In this document: positions 1 through 5,823 of the stretch, piece after piece
How positions within the stretch are numbered: position 1 is the first letter of the stretch
Layout: every line of letters begins with the position of its first letter
Assembly: GCA_903864485.1 (NCBI GenBank)
Contig: CAIPGD010000243.1
Span: 1 to 5,827, forward strand
DNA from: an uncultured bacterium
GTDB lineage: Bacteria > Pseudomonadota > Gammaproteobacteria > Burkholderiales > Burkholderiaceae_E
Direction of reading: 5' to 3'
Length of the DNA: 5,827 nt
Notes under the pieces: model-generated
The model's input: only the letters and a program-made list of their open reading frames with translations
Databases searched by the model: none
What the model was told of the DNA's origin: nothing
Program-made: the position numbers and the translations under genes

Positions 1-688
1 CCATCCAGTGGACTGCACTCGCGACCGATTCGAGTCCCATCCGATCTTCTGAAACGATGCGACCATCGGCTTGGGGGATCCCGGCGGCCATCCGAGCGGT
101 CATATCGCTTGCCGCATTGCCAATATCGATCTGGCCGCAGACAATGTCGTGTTTGCGCCCATCAAGTGCCAGAGATTTGGTGAGCCCGGTCACTGCGTGT
201 TTTGTGGCGGTGTAGGCGATTGTGTCCGGCCGAGGTGCGTGGGCCGAAATCGAACCGTTATTAATGATTCGGCCTCCGCGCGGATTTTGTGACTTCATGA
301 CGCGCACCGCCTCCCGAGCGCAGAGGAACATGCCGTTAAGGTTGACGTCCACCACCTGACGCCATGCCTGATAGTCGAGATCCTCGATGGGACCGCGAGC
401 TTGATTGCTTCCGGCGTTGTTGAATAAGAGATCCAGACGTCCGAACTGGTCAATCGTGTGAGCGAACAACTGGGCGACCTCGGACTCGTTGGTCACGTCG
501 GTTGGCACCGCTTGCGCGCGCTCGCCAGCGAGAGACTCGGCTGCGACCTGCTGGAGCGCGTCAGGGCGTCGCCCCGCCAGAACCACCAACCAGCCCGCCT
601 GCAACAACGCGAGGGCAACGGCTCGTCCGATGCCGCTGCCGGCTCCGGTAACAATCGCAGTTCTGGGGGATGGCGCTGGTTGAATCAT
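1..688 (-). CDS. Short-chain dehydrogenase/reductase (SDR), C-terminus cut by window edge
   Basis: A classical SDR: an NAD(P)(H)-dependent soluble oxidoreductase with a Rossmann fold. The 229 visible residues show the family signatures in order: TGAGSGIG cofactor loop (14-21), a DV pair after the fourth strand (64-65), NNAG (90-93), catalytic Asn116 in VNLNG, catalytic Ser146, and YTATK with Tyr159 and Lys163 (Ser to Tyr spacing 13, as usual). Arg40-Arg41 after the second strand, with no acidic residue there, suggests NADPH rather than NADH; this is inference. The reading frame is open to the window edge; classical SDRs are about 250 residues, so perhaps 20-35 are missing. The segment GQIDIGNAA (185-193) followed by DMTARM resembles a common proteobacterial SDR group of unassigned substrate. 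The ATG is the only sensible start, only a few residues before the first strand, although no clear Shine-Dalgarno precedes it. It lies 69 bases downstream of the small hypothetical gene. Substrate unknown. Confidence 0.93.
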   Translation of the reverse strand, partial: MIQPAPSPRTAIVTGAGSGIGRAVALALLQAGWLVVLAGRRPDALQQVAAESLAGERAQAVPTDVTNESEVAQLFAHTIDQFGRLDLLFNNAGSNQARGPIEDLDYQAWRQVVDVNLNGMFLCAREAVRVMKSQNPRGGRIINNGSISAHAPRPDTIAYTATKHAVTGLTKSLALDGRKHDIVCGQIDIGNAASDMTARMAAGIPQADGRIVSEDRMGLESVASAVHWM

Positions 689-757
689 GAGAGTGGGGCT
701 GGGCGAGGGTTGACTAAATAGGAACGAGCGACAAGGGATGAGTGACGAATTTAGCCA

Positions 758-1105
758 CTATGGTCGATTGTAGTCAGATCGGCGTTGTCGGCGCATTCGA
801 AGTAGCATTGTTTCGAGAGTACGAGACGCTGCCTCGAGCATTTCGGTTTCGGTTTCGCGCCAAAGCATGTAGTCGCGCAAACGGTCAGCGGCTTCGGTGA
901 CTGCGGCGATTGGATTGGTCCGGCGTTCAAAGGTGTCCTGCAGCGCTTCGTCGCGGCCCGCCAGGACAGCATAAGCGGCCCGTCGGACGGTTTCAAACTC
1001 AGTGGCTTCGCGCAGCATCTGTTCAAACTGTTCACGGGATAAAGCATGTTCTTGTGCAGCGTGCTCCATGGGGCTCTCCGGTGCGGCGTGAGGTTCGGTC
1101 GACAT
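758..1105 (-). CDS. Small charged helical protein of unknown function
   Basis: I do not recognise this 115-residue protein. After a Pro/Ala/His-rich N-terminus (1-20) it is almost entirely predicted amphipathic helix, rich in Glu, Arg, Ala and Leu, with no signal peptide and no membrane segment; two or three helices (about 23-50, 52-62, 66-108) ending in a basic tail MRRQRRSDY. Residues 84-88 (ETETE) come from a short 6-bp repeat. Codon use and composition look like a real gene, unlike the Cys/Pro/Arg-rich competing frames across the same stretch. The outer ATG (1105) has no Shine-Dalgarno, while an internal ATG at 1069 has GGAG six bases upstream, which would give 103 residues and drop the low-complexity head. 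A gap of 149 bases separates it from the flippase-like gene upstream, so it may be transcribed separately. It could be a cytoplasmic coiled-coil or accessory protein; no function is claimed. Confidence 0.65.
   Translation of the reverse strand: MSTEPHAAPESPMEHAAQEHALSREQFEQMLREATEFETVRRAAYAVLAGRDEALQDTFERRTNPIAAVTEAADRLRDYMLWRETETEMLEAASRTLETMLLRMRRQRRSDYNRP
1076..1079 (-). promoter_or_regulatory. Candidate Shine-Dalgarno (GGAG) favouring an internal start at 1069
   Basis: On the minus strand GGAG is followed by AGCCCC and then ATG (1069-1067), a near-ideal 6-base spacing. It lies inside the longer reading of the small hypothetical gene (codons for Pro-Glu-Ser-Pro), so it may be chance. It is the best ribosome-binding match of any gene start in the window, which matters because the upstream ATG at 1105 has none. 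Confidence 0.4.
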
Positions 1106-1254
1106 GTTGCGGTGAAAGCAACACGTTGCCCGTTGTCGGGCCGACCGTTAGTGCGGCAATTCGCGCCACATGGCTTCTCGAGGCTGGCGGATGGGATGAA
1201 TTGAGAAAAACCGCATTGCAATTGGAGCTTCTGCGCGGCATCGGCTGAATTTGA

Positions 1255-2187
1255 TCAACGGGTGGCTGATTCAGGCTCGGGTCGGTTCAACAGAAAGAGG
1301 GGTAGCGCCATGAGCGCCTGCGCAGTCGCCGCTAAGCCGTAGAGCGCGGCACCAACCGCGGCGCTTTCCGCTGGGATGCCAGCACCAGAAAGAATGACAA
1401 CGGCGGCGGCTTCACGCAGTCCCCAGCCAGCGAGGGAGATCGGAATCGCGAGGCTCATGAAAACAAAGCCGGAACTCATCATCAGGGTCAGAGGATCCAG
1501 ATGCACCGAGGCGGCGCGCAGGCAAAGCCCAAACGTCAGGATGGCGAGGGCCTGCACCGGGATGGAGGGCCAGAGGGCTCGGCGCCACGCGTGCAACAGA
1601 ATGCCTTGTTGGGAACGCAAAGGTGCCAGGCGTTGCTTGATAAAATTCGGGAGCCATTGTTGATCCAGCATGCGCGAGGCGATGAACAGCGTCAGGGGCA
1701 TACCAACGATAACTGCTACCAACACCAGGCCATAGAGCCATGCAGCCCAGGGCGTGAGATGGGCATCGCGCCCCAACAAGCTCCACCCAAGAGCCCCGAA
1801 CACACCAACGATCCATAGACCTGCAAGGCGATCGATCAGGACCGAGAGGGTGGCATCGCCCAGCTTTGCTCCGCGGCGCTTCAGTTGCAACGCACGCCAT
1901 GCATCGCCGCCCAGGATTGCGCCGGGCAACACGTTATTGATGGTGATGGCCTCGGCATAGATCCGTGAGGCGGTCCAGATGGACAAGGGCGCAGATAATG
2001 CTGCGCTAATTCGCGACCAGCGCCAGGCGCAGGCGAGACTCGCCAGGGTCGCGGTCAGGACGCTCAGGCTCCATTGCATCGGGTCGACGCGGCGCAGGGT
2101 TGCGAGGATGGCGGCGAAGTCGAGCGTCCACCAGAGCGCTCCAACCAGGGCGAGTCCACCCAGGATTTTGAACGATCTCTTAAGCAC
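1255..2187 (-). CDS. Flippase-like integral membrane protein, PF03706 (lysylphosphatidylglycerol synthase TM / AglD-like, UPF0104)
   Basis: A 310-residue polytopic inner-membrane protein with about seven or eight hydrophobic segments (roughly 9-27, 40-56, 120-137, 147-170, 208-226, 234-253, 260-268 and 276-300). The hallmarks of PF03706 are visible: N84-N85 followed by LPG (87-89), GGD-x2-R (93-98), the buried D119-R120 in LIDRLAGL, and GWGLRE (254-259) near the C-terminal helices. In this family the domain occurs as the membrane part of MprF lipid flippases and as stand-alone proteins beside glycosyltransferases; biochemical roles are mostly inferred. It starts with GTG only 15 bases after the GT2 stop codon, without a Shine-Dalgarno, so it is probably co-transcribed with and translationally dependent on GT2. 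By context it may move the polyprenyl-phosphate sugar made by GT2 across the membrane, in the place where GtrA or ArnE/ArnF proteins act elsewhere. That role is inference; family membership is secure. Confidence 0.9.
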   Translation of the reverse strand: MLKRSFKILGGLALVGALWWTLDFAAILATLRRVDPMQWSLSVLTATLASLACAWRWSRISAALSAPLSIWTASRIYAEAITINNVLPGAILGGDAWRALQLKRRGAKLGDATLSVLIDRLAGLWIVGVFGALGWSLLGRDAHLTPWAAWLYGLVLVAVIVGMPLTLFIASRMLDQQWLPNFIKQRLAPLRSQQGILLHAWRRALWPSIPVQALAILTFGLCLRAASVHLDPLTLMMSSGFVFMSLAIPISLAGWGLREAAAVVILSGAGIPAESAAVGAALYGLAATAQALMALPLFLLNRPEPESATR

Positions 2188-2202
2188 GGTTTGCGACTGG
2201 GA

Positions 2203-3264
2203 TCACCGTTCGCGCACAACGGGGTCACGACTGCCGGTTGCGGCACGGGCGGTTGAGCGCAAGCGATATTGGGCGCGGCCTCCAGGCTCGTGATAGATGC
2301 GAATCAACAACTCACCCAGCAGGCCGACAGCGATGGTTTGCGCGCCGACCACCACCAGTAGAAGCCCGAGCAGTAGTAAGGGGCGTTGTCCAATCGATTC
2401 GCCGAATCCAATTTTCAGAATGGTCATCCAGCCCAGAATCAGGCTGCCGATGAGGCCGAGGACGACGCCACCGCTGCCAATGGCATGCATCGGGCGCTGC
2501 AAAAATCGCAATAAAAATTTGATCCACATGAGATCAACAACGACCCGGATCCAGCGACCGATTCCATACTTGGATTCGCCAAATTGACGCGCATGGTGAG
2601 CGACCGGGACTTCCAGGATTCGGGCGCCAGCCTCGGCGGCCAGGGCAGGGATGAAACGATGCTGTTCTCCGTATAGCCTGAGCCCTTCGACGATTTCGCG
2701 CCGATACACTTTGAGCGCACAGCCGTAGTCGTGCAAGCGCACGCCCGTGACCCAGGAAATGAGCGCATTCGCAAGGCGTGACGGAAGTTTGCGGGACAGC
2801 CCGGAGTCTTGACGATCGATCCGCCAGCCCGAAATGGCGTCAATCTCCGGGCGTGAGCGAAGCAGTTCGATGAGTCGGGGAATGTCACGCGGTTCGTTCT
2901 GCAGGTCACCATCGAGCGTCACGATGATGTCGCCCTGGGCGGCGTCAAATCCGGCCTGTAGTGCAGTTGATTGGCCGTAGTTTCGGATGAGATATTGACC
3001 CCGCAACCAGGGCGTTGTGCTCGCAAGGGCTTCCAGTTGCTTTGCGGTACCGTCAGTGGAACCGTCGTCTGTGACGATGAGTTCGAAATCGGTAAGCCCA
3101 GCATCGATCATTGCCTTACCAATGGCATCGACCAGCCGGGCGACGCTCTCACATTCGTTATAAACCGGAACAACGATGGAGATGGACGGCGCCGACGGGT
3201 GAGCGGCGGCTGGGGTGACATGAGAGGCACCTGAGGCAATAGAGGTACTAGAGGCATTAGACAT
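2203..3264 (-). CDS. Family 2 glycosyltransferase, ArnC/DPM1-like polyprenyl-phosphate sugar transferase
   Basis: Transfers a sugar from a nucleotide donor to a polyprenyl phosphate at the cytoplasmic face of the inner membrane. The 353 residues comprise a low-complexity N-terminus (1-27), a GT-A domain (28-255) and two C-terminal membrane helices (about 262-283 and 295-321). Motifs: VVPVYNE (31-37), DDGSTDGT (66-73), RNYGQ (94-98), metal-binding D118-x-D120 followed by LQN, RQDSGLSRK (151-159), DYGCALKVYRR (179-189) and FGESKYG (228-234). These blocks and the helical tail ending GLLGELLIRIY match the order in E. coli ArnC closely, but GtrB and other undecaprenyl-phosphate glycosyltransferases share them, so the sugar cannot be read off and no symbol is given. 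The gene follows the PAP2 gene by 24 bases and precedes the PF03706 gene by 15. No Shine-Dalgarno is evident before the ATG. The N-terminus is odd: four near-repeats of a 9-base unit encode NAS-STS-IAS-GAS. Confidence 0.93.
   Translation of the reverse strand: MSNASSTSIASGASHVTPAAAHPSAPSISIVVPVYNECESVARLVDAIGKAMIDAGLTDFELIVTDDGSTDGTAKQLEALASTTPWLRGQYLIRNYGQSTALQAGFDAAQGDIIVTLDGDLQNEPRDIPRLIELLRSRPEIDAISGWRIDRQDSGLSRKLPSRLANALISWVTGVRLHDYGCALKVYRREIVEGLRLYGEQHRFIPALAAEAGARILEVPVAHHARQFGESKYGIGRWIRVVVDLMWIKFLLRFLQRPMHAIGSGGVVLGLIGSLILGWMTILKIGFGESIGQRPLLLLGLLLVVVGAQTIAVGLLGELLIRIYHEPGGRAQYRLRSTARAATGSRDPVVRER
3223..3258 (-). repeat. Four degenerate 9-bp tandem units in the GT2 N-terminal coding region
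   Basis: Read on the plus strand the units are agaggcacc, tgaggcaat, agaggtact and agaggcatt, sharing the core GAGG(C/T)A. They encode residues 3-14 of the GT2 protein as four tripeptides (NAS, STS, IAS, GAS) in a region outside the catalytic fold. The 9-base period keeps the frame, so unit gain or loss would only lengthen or shorten the disordered head. Whether the repeats vary between strains cannot be seen here. Confidence 0.6.
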
Positions 3265-3288
3265 GGTGACGATCTTTGACCAGAGTCC

Positions 3289-4050
3289 TTAGCGAAATGA
3301 GGTTCGAAAACGCGCTTTGACCAACCGCCAGCGAAGGCCAGGACGATACGCCAGGAGGTAGGCTAACCCGATCCCGATCAGCGTGAACGTCATGGCGAAG
3401 GCGATATCGCTGAACCAGTGTCCACCGGCGACGATTCGAATCAATCCGACGGCAAATCCTGCGACTGTGCCCCCCCAGAGCCAGACGCGATGGCGTCGTC
3501 GTGAAATCGCATAGCCCGTCGCAAACCAAAATCCGACGGCCGCGTGACCGCTGACGAAGGCGCAGTTTCGCTCGCACTCGTGGGCCTGCTGCAGGGCGGG
3601 CGAAAATTTGTGGTTACCGCCAAACGCCTCGACTTGGGCGGGCCTCGCCCGACCGATATTTTCTTTCAGAACGAGGTTGATCAGAAGCCCCGGGCCAATA
3701 ACGAGCGAGAGCAGGGCGCAGGCCAGGGCCTGACGGACGCGAAGTGGACGAAGAGGGTGCAGCAGACGGGGCTGAATCCGACCGAGTCGGCCAAATCTCT
3801 GGAAGGCCAAACCGCCGACCAATCCGAAAACGAGTGCTAAAAAGGCGCCTCGAGCCAGCCAGTTGATGCCATGGTAAATGACCGTAACAATCGGGAGGTC
3901 GTGGTTGGTAAAACCTTTTGCATCATCATAAAAAGCGGACGCAACCTTGAGATCGAGTTCGGGCCACCAGGCTGGGATCAGTCCGAGCAAAATCGAAGCA
4001 GCAATCGCAGCCCGAAGGCCCAGTCGGACATTCTGATCCGGAACAATCAA
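3289..4050 (-). CDS. PAP2-superfamily membrane phosphatase (lipid phosphatase)
   Basis: An integral membrane lipid phosphatase of 253 residues with about six hydrophobic segments (roughly 10-28, 67-84, 107-127, 168-181, 189-206, 216-234). The complete PAP2 active site is present: K129-x6-R136-P137, S167-G168-H169, and R205-x5-H211-x3-D215; His211 is the expected nucleophile and His169 the acid/base, both on the periplasmic side. Family members dephosphorylate undecaprenyl diphosphate, phosphatidylglycerol phosphate or lipid A (LpxE, LpxF, LpxT). The head DLKVASAFYDD and the C159-x3-C163 pair just before SGH recall the branch containing lipid A phosphatases, but this is from memory of the family and not decisive. 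The start is TTG, overlapping the upstream stop in TTGA; no ATG or GTG is available just upstream and there is no Shine-Dalgarno, so translation probably depends on coupling to the GT-C gene. Substrate by context: polyprenyl phosphate recycling or lipid A phosphate removal. Confidence 0.93.
   Translation of the reverse strand: MIVPDQNVRLGLRAAIAASILLGLIPAWWPELDLKVASAFYDDAKGFTNHDLPIVTVIYHGINWLARGAFLALVFGLVGGLAFQRFGRLGRIQPRLLHPLRPLRVRQALACALLSLVIGPGLLINLVLKENIGRARPAQVEAFGGNHKFSPALQQAHECERNCAFVSGHAAVGFWFATGYAISRRRHRVWLWGGTVAGFAVGLIRIVAGGHWFSDIAFAMTFTLIGIGLAYLLAYRPGLRWRLVKARFRTSFR
4047..4050 (-). other. TTGA stop/start overlap coupling GT-C and PAP2 genes
   Basis: On the minus strand TTG (4050-4048) starts the PAP2 gene and TGA (4049-4047) ends the GT-C gene. 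The four-base overlap with no Shine-Dalgarno upstream is the classical arrangement for termination-reinitiation. It makes the pair a translational unit and supports the unusual TTG start. Confidence 0.7.
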
Positions 4051-5648
4051 GGCAATGGGCCCGGTTGCGTGATGTGTGATCGGCCCGATTGATATTCCCG
4101 AAAGCCCTGAGCAATCCAGACTTTCCAGGGCTTCGCACAGGCTTCGCAGCCTGGCCCGGGATCATCTGCCTGCGCAACGACCTGCTCGAAACTATTCAAC
4201 AGTTCAGTCGGGTCGAGTGTGGCGCTGACGATCAGATATCGCTGTGGGGTTGCGCTATCAGTTTGCGCACGCGCAACGGTCGACAGATCGCGAAAGCGGC
4301 TCCAGTGATCTGCGCGACGCCCCTCCGGATTCCAGGAGGCGATTCGATTCATTGGCAACCGAAGCTCGTAGGCCAGTAGAGCGAGACTCGACCGTTCGTC
4401 ATTGACAAGGAGCATGTCAGGATCGAGTTTGTCCCGAAGCCGATGGGCGAAATCGGGCCAACCATAAAACCGCGCAAACAAATCGCCTTTTGCGCCCGCT
4501 GGTAATCCGATCGCGTAACGCAGGATCGGCCAGTGCACGAAACCCGCCAAGATCGCGATGTTCAGCGCAAACGCTGACGCCAGGGTGCGCCAGCCCCGTT
4601 GCCGGAGGATGGCTGTGACCAACAGAATGGTTAGGCTGACATAGGCAGGAAGAGCCCAGTTTGGTTGCGCTCGAGAAAGGGTGGCTTCGACGCAGGCAAT
4701 GAGCAGGAGTGGAAATGCAAACCATTTGTGCAGCGATAGGGCGTCTGCATCACTCTGACCAGCCTGGGTCGTGTGGGGCGCGGAAATCCGAAAATTGCCG
4801 AAGGCCCCAAAGAGACAAAGGAACCCAAAGATGATTAGCAGGGGGCCGCCAACAACCCACTGGCCCAGGGCAAACTCGATCAGACGCAGTGGATGCAGGC
4901 CAGCCCGATCAAGCTGACTGATTTCCTGCGTGTGACCAAGGGTCGGAAAGCCATGTTGTGCATTCCAGACAAGATTCGGCGAGAACAGCAGTACTGCAAT
5001 GACCAGTGCACACCACGGTCCGCTTCGGTAAAGATGCGCTCGACGCTCGGGGGTGACAAAAAGCCATCCAAGGGTTGAAAGGGCCATCGCTCCCATGGTG
5101 TATTTGGACATGAGACCGATGCCGGTGGCTATGCCCAGAAGACACCAGTAGCCAAGATGTCCATGCCGACTGCACGCGCGTTGCAAGGCCCAGAGGGCAA
5201 TGGACCAGCATAAAACCAACGGGGCGTCGGTTGTCAGGAACCCGCCTGATACGGCGATACCGGGAATGGTGGCAAATACCAATGCCGAGGGGATCGCGCA
5301 GCGTGGCCCGAAGCTGTCTCGAGCAATCAACCCAACGACGCCCGCGGTGAGGGCGTAGATGACGCCCGACGCGCTTCGAACGATCCAGGCTTCATCGCCG
5401 AACAGATGGCTGATTTGCCGGTAGATCAGCGCGATCACCGGGGGCTTGGAGTAATAGCCCCAATCAAGCCGACTGGACCAGACCCAGTATTGCGCTTCGT
5501 CAAAATGTAATGACAGTCCGGCTTGCTCTAGCGCTAATCCACGCCAAACGATCAGCCCAAGGAGAACGCCTGCAACAAGCAGAGCCCTCCCGATCGATGG
5601 AACTACACCATCTGGTTGCTTAGGAGCAGGGTGGGCTGAGTCGGTCAA
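4047..5648 (-). CDS. GT-C glycosyltransferase of the ArnT/PMT type (GT39/GT83-like, PMT_2)
   Basis: A polytopic inner-membrane enzyme that takes a sugar from a polyprenyl-phosphate carrier and transfers it to a periplasmic acceptor. With TTG 5648 as start it is 533 residues. Numbering from the outer GTG at 5690 (547 residues): first helix about 34-55, the periplasmic-loop motif HFDEAQYWVW with the likely catalytic D64-E65, LDWGYYSKPP (75-84), TTDAP (153-157), LMSKYT (193-198), SPNLVWNAQHGFPT (237-250) and PNWALPAY (343-350), typical of this family, about ten to twelve further hydrophobic segments to residue 395, then a C-terminal periplasmic domain (about 420-547) with C515-x2-C518. The outer GTG lies inside a tRNA fragment; the resulting GSNPAS head is the translated T-arm, so I prefer the TTG, although it has no Shine-Dalgarno. 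First gene of the operon, overlapping PAP2 by four bases. ArnT adds aminoarabinose to lipid A; no other arn synthesis gene is seen, so sugar and acceptor are unknown. Confidence 0.9.
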   Translation of the reverse strand: MTDSAHPAPKQPDGVVPSIGRALLVAGVLLGLIVWRGLALEQAGLSLHFDEAQYWVWSSRLDWGYYSKPPVIALIYRQISHLFGDEAWIVRSASGVIYALTAGVVGLIARDSFGPRCAIPSALVFATIPGIAVSGGFLTTDAPLVLCWSIALWALQRACSRHGHLGYWCLLGIATGIGLMSKYTMGAMALSTLGWLFVTPERRAHLYRSGPWCALVIAVLLFSPNLVWNAQHGFPTLGHTQEISQLDRAGLHPLRLIEFALGQWVVGGPLLIIFGFLCLFGAFGNFRISAPHTTQAGQSDADALSLHKWFAFPLLLIACVEATLSRAQPNWALPAYVSLTILLVTAILRQRGWRTLASAFALNIAILAGFVHWPILRYAIGLPAGAKGDLFARFYGWPDFAHRLRDKLDPDMLLVNDERSSLALLAYELRLPMNRIASWNPEGRRADHWSRFRDLSTVARAQTDSATPQRYLIVSATLDPTELLNSFEQVVAQADDPGPGCEACAKPWKVWIAQGFREYQSGRSHITQPGPLP

Positions 5649-5662
5649 GGAATTCAGACTTG

Positions 5663-5707
5663 TGGCGCGGCTGGCAGGATTCGAACCCACGACCCCCTGG
5701 TTCGTAG
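5663..5707 (-). pseudogene. 3' half of tRNA-Arg(ACG), anticodon loop to CCA; probable integration (att) site
   Basis: Reading the minus strand, 45 bases correspond exactly to tRNA positions 32-76: anticodon loop CTACGAA (anticodon ACG, arginine), 3' anticodon strand CCAGG, variable loop GGGTC, T arm with loop TTCGAAT (5674-5690), acceptor strand CAGCCGC, discriminator G and an encoded CCA. An intact gene would need CCTGG before the loop and GCGGCTG at the 5' end; instead TCGCA and AT-rich DNA precede it, and no D-arm pattern exists in the remaining 120 bases. It is therefore a half gene and not a functional tRNA as it stands. Sharp truncation at the anticodon loop is the classic footprint of tyrosine-recombinase insertion, where the duplicated core runs from the anticodon loop to the 3' end. 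The 3' end lies 14 bases from the preferred GT-C start, so the GT-C operon was originally directly downstream of this tRNA. Confidence 0.88.
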
Positions 5708-5719
5708 TGCGAATTTATT

Positions 5720-5729
5720 GACTTAAGTC
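5720..5729. repeat. Perfect 10-bp palindrome GACTTAAGTC
   Basis: The sequence is self-complementary over all ten bases with no loop, so it is better suited to a dimeric protein site than to an RNA hairpin. It sits 13 bases beyond the tRNA break, within the AT-rich stretch. It might be a regulator or excisionase site, but a palindrome of this size can occur by chance. Confidence 0.55.
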
Positions 5730-5801
5730 TTTGATTTAATTAGTGGCGAACGCCCGGCGCGCGAGTTTTCGTCCCTATGGTTCCGTATCGATCTCGCGAA
5801 A

Positions 5802-5823
5802 AGTCGCGCAGAAGTCGCGCAGA
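5802..5823. repeat. 11-bp perfect direct repeat (2 copies of AGTCGCGCAGA), possibly continuing past the edge
   Basis: Two identical, directly adjoining 11-base units, 95 bases beyond the tRNA break. A degenerate TCGCG-containing relative lies just before them (about 5792-5801). Short direct repeats at this distance from a tRNA crossover resemble arm-type binding sites of tyrosine integrases. The window ends four bases later, so the number of copies is unknown. Confidence 0.65.

Noticed and set aside
71..721. Plus-strand reading frames opposite the SDR gene
   Set aside because: They are antisense shadows of a gene with all SDR catalytic motifs in the other strand; no recognisable domain.
1128..1141. 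Hairpin GCCCG-TTGT-CGGGC in the gap upstream of the small hypothetical gene
   Set aside because: Perfect 5-bp stem but no T-tract on either strand and no regulatory context; likely chance in GC-rich DNA.
751..1221. Longer competing minus-strand frame over the small hypothetical gene (156 codons)
   Set aside because: Its translation is rich in Cys, Pro and Arg with no fold-like pattern, while the 115-residue frame has natural composition and codon use.
1206..1238. Possible rho-independent terminator after the flippase-like gene (CCGC/GCGG stem followed by TTTTT on the minus strand)
   Set aside because: The stem is only four strong pairs with two wobbles and a loop of about 18-20 bases; too weak to call.
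4047..5648. Calling the GT-C and GT2 genes arnT and arnC
   Set aside because: Motifs match the families, but the dedicated aminoarabinose synthesis genes (arnA, arnB, arnD) are not in the window and related enzymes use other sugars, so the symbols would overstate the evidence.
5711..5745. Promoter for the GT-C operon in the AT-rich stretch
   Set aside because: TAAATT-like -10 boxes exist on the minus strand but no hexamer resembling TTGACA lies 16-18 bases upstream; on the plus strand TTGACT has no -10 partner at proper spacing.
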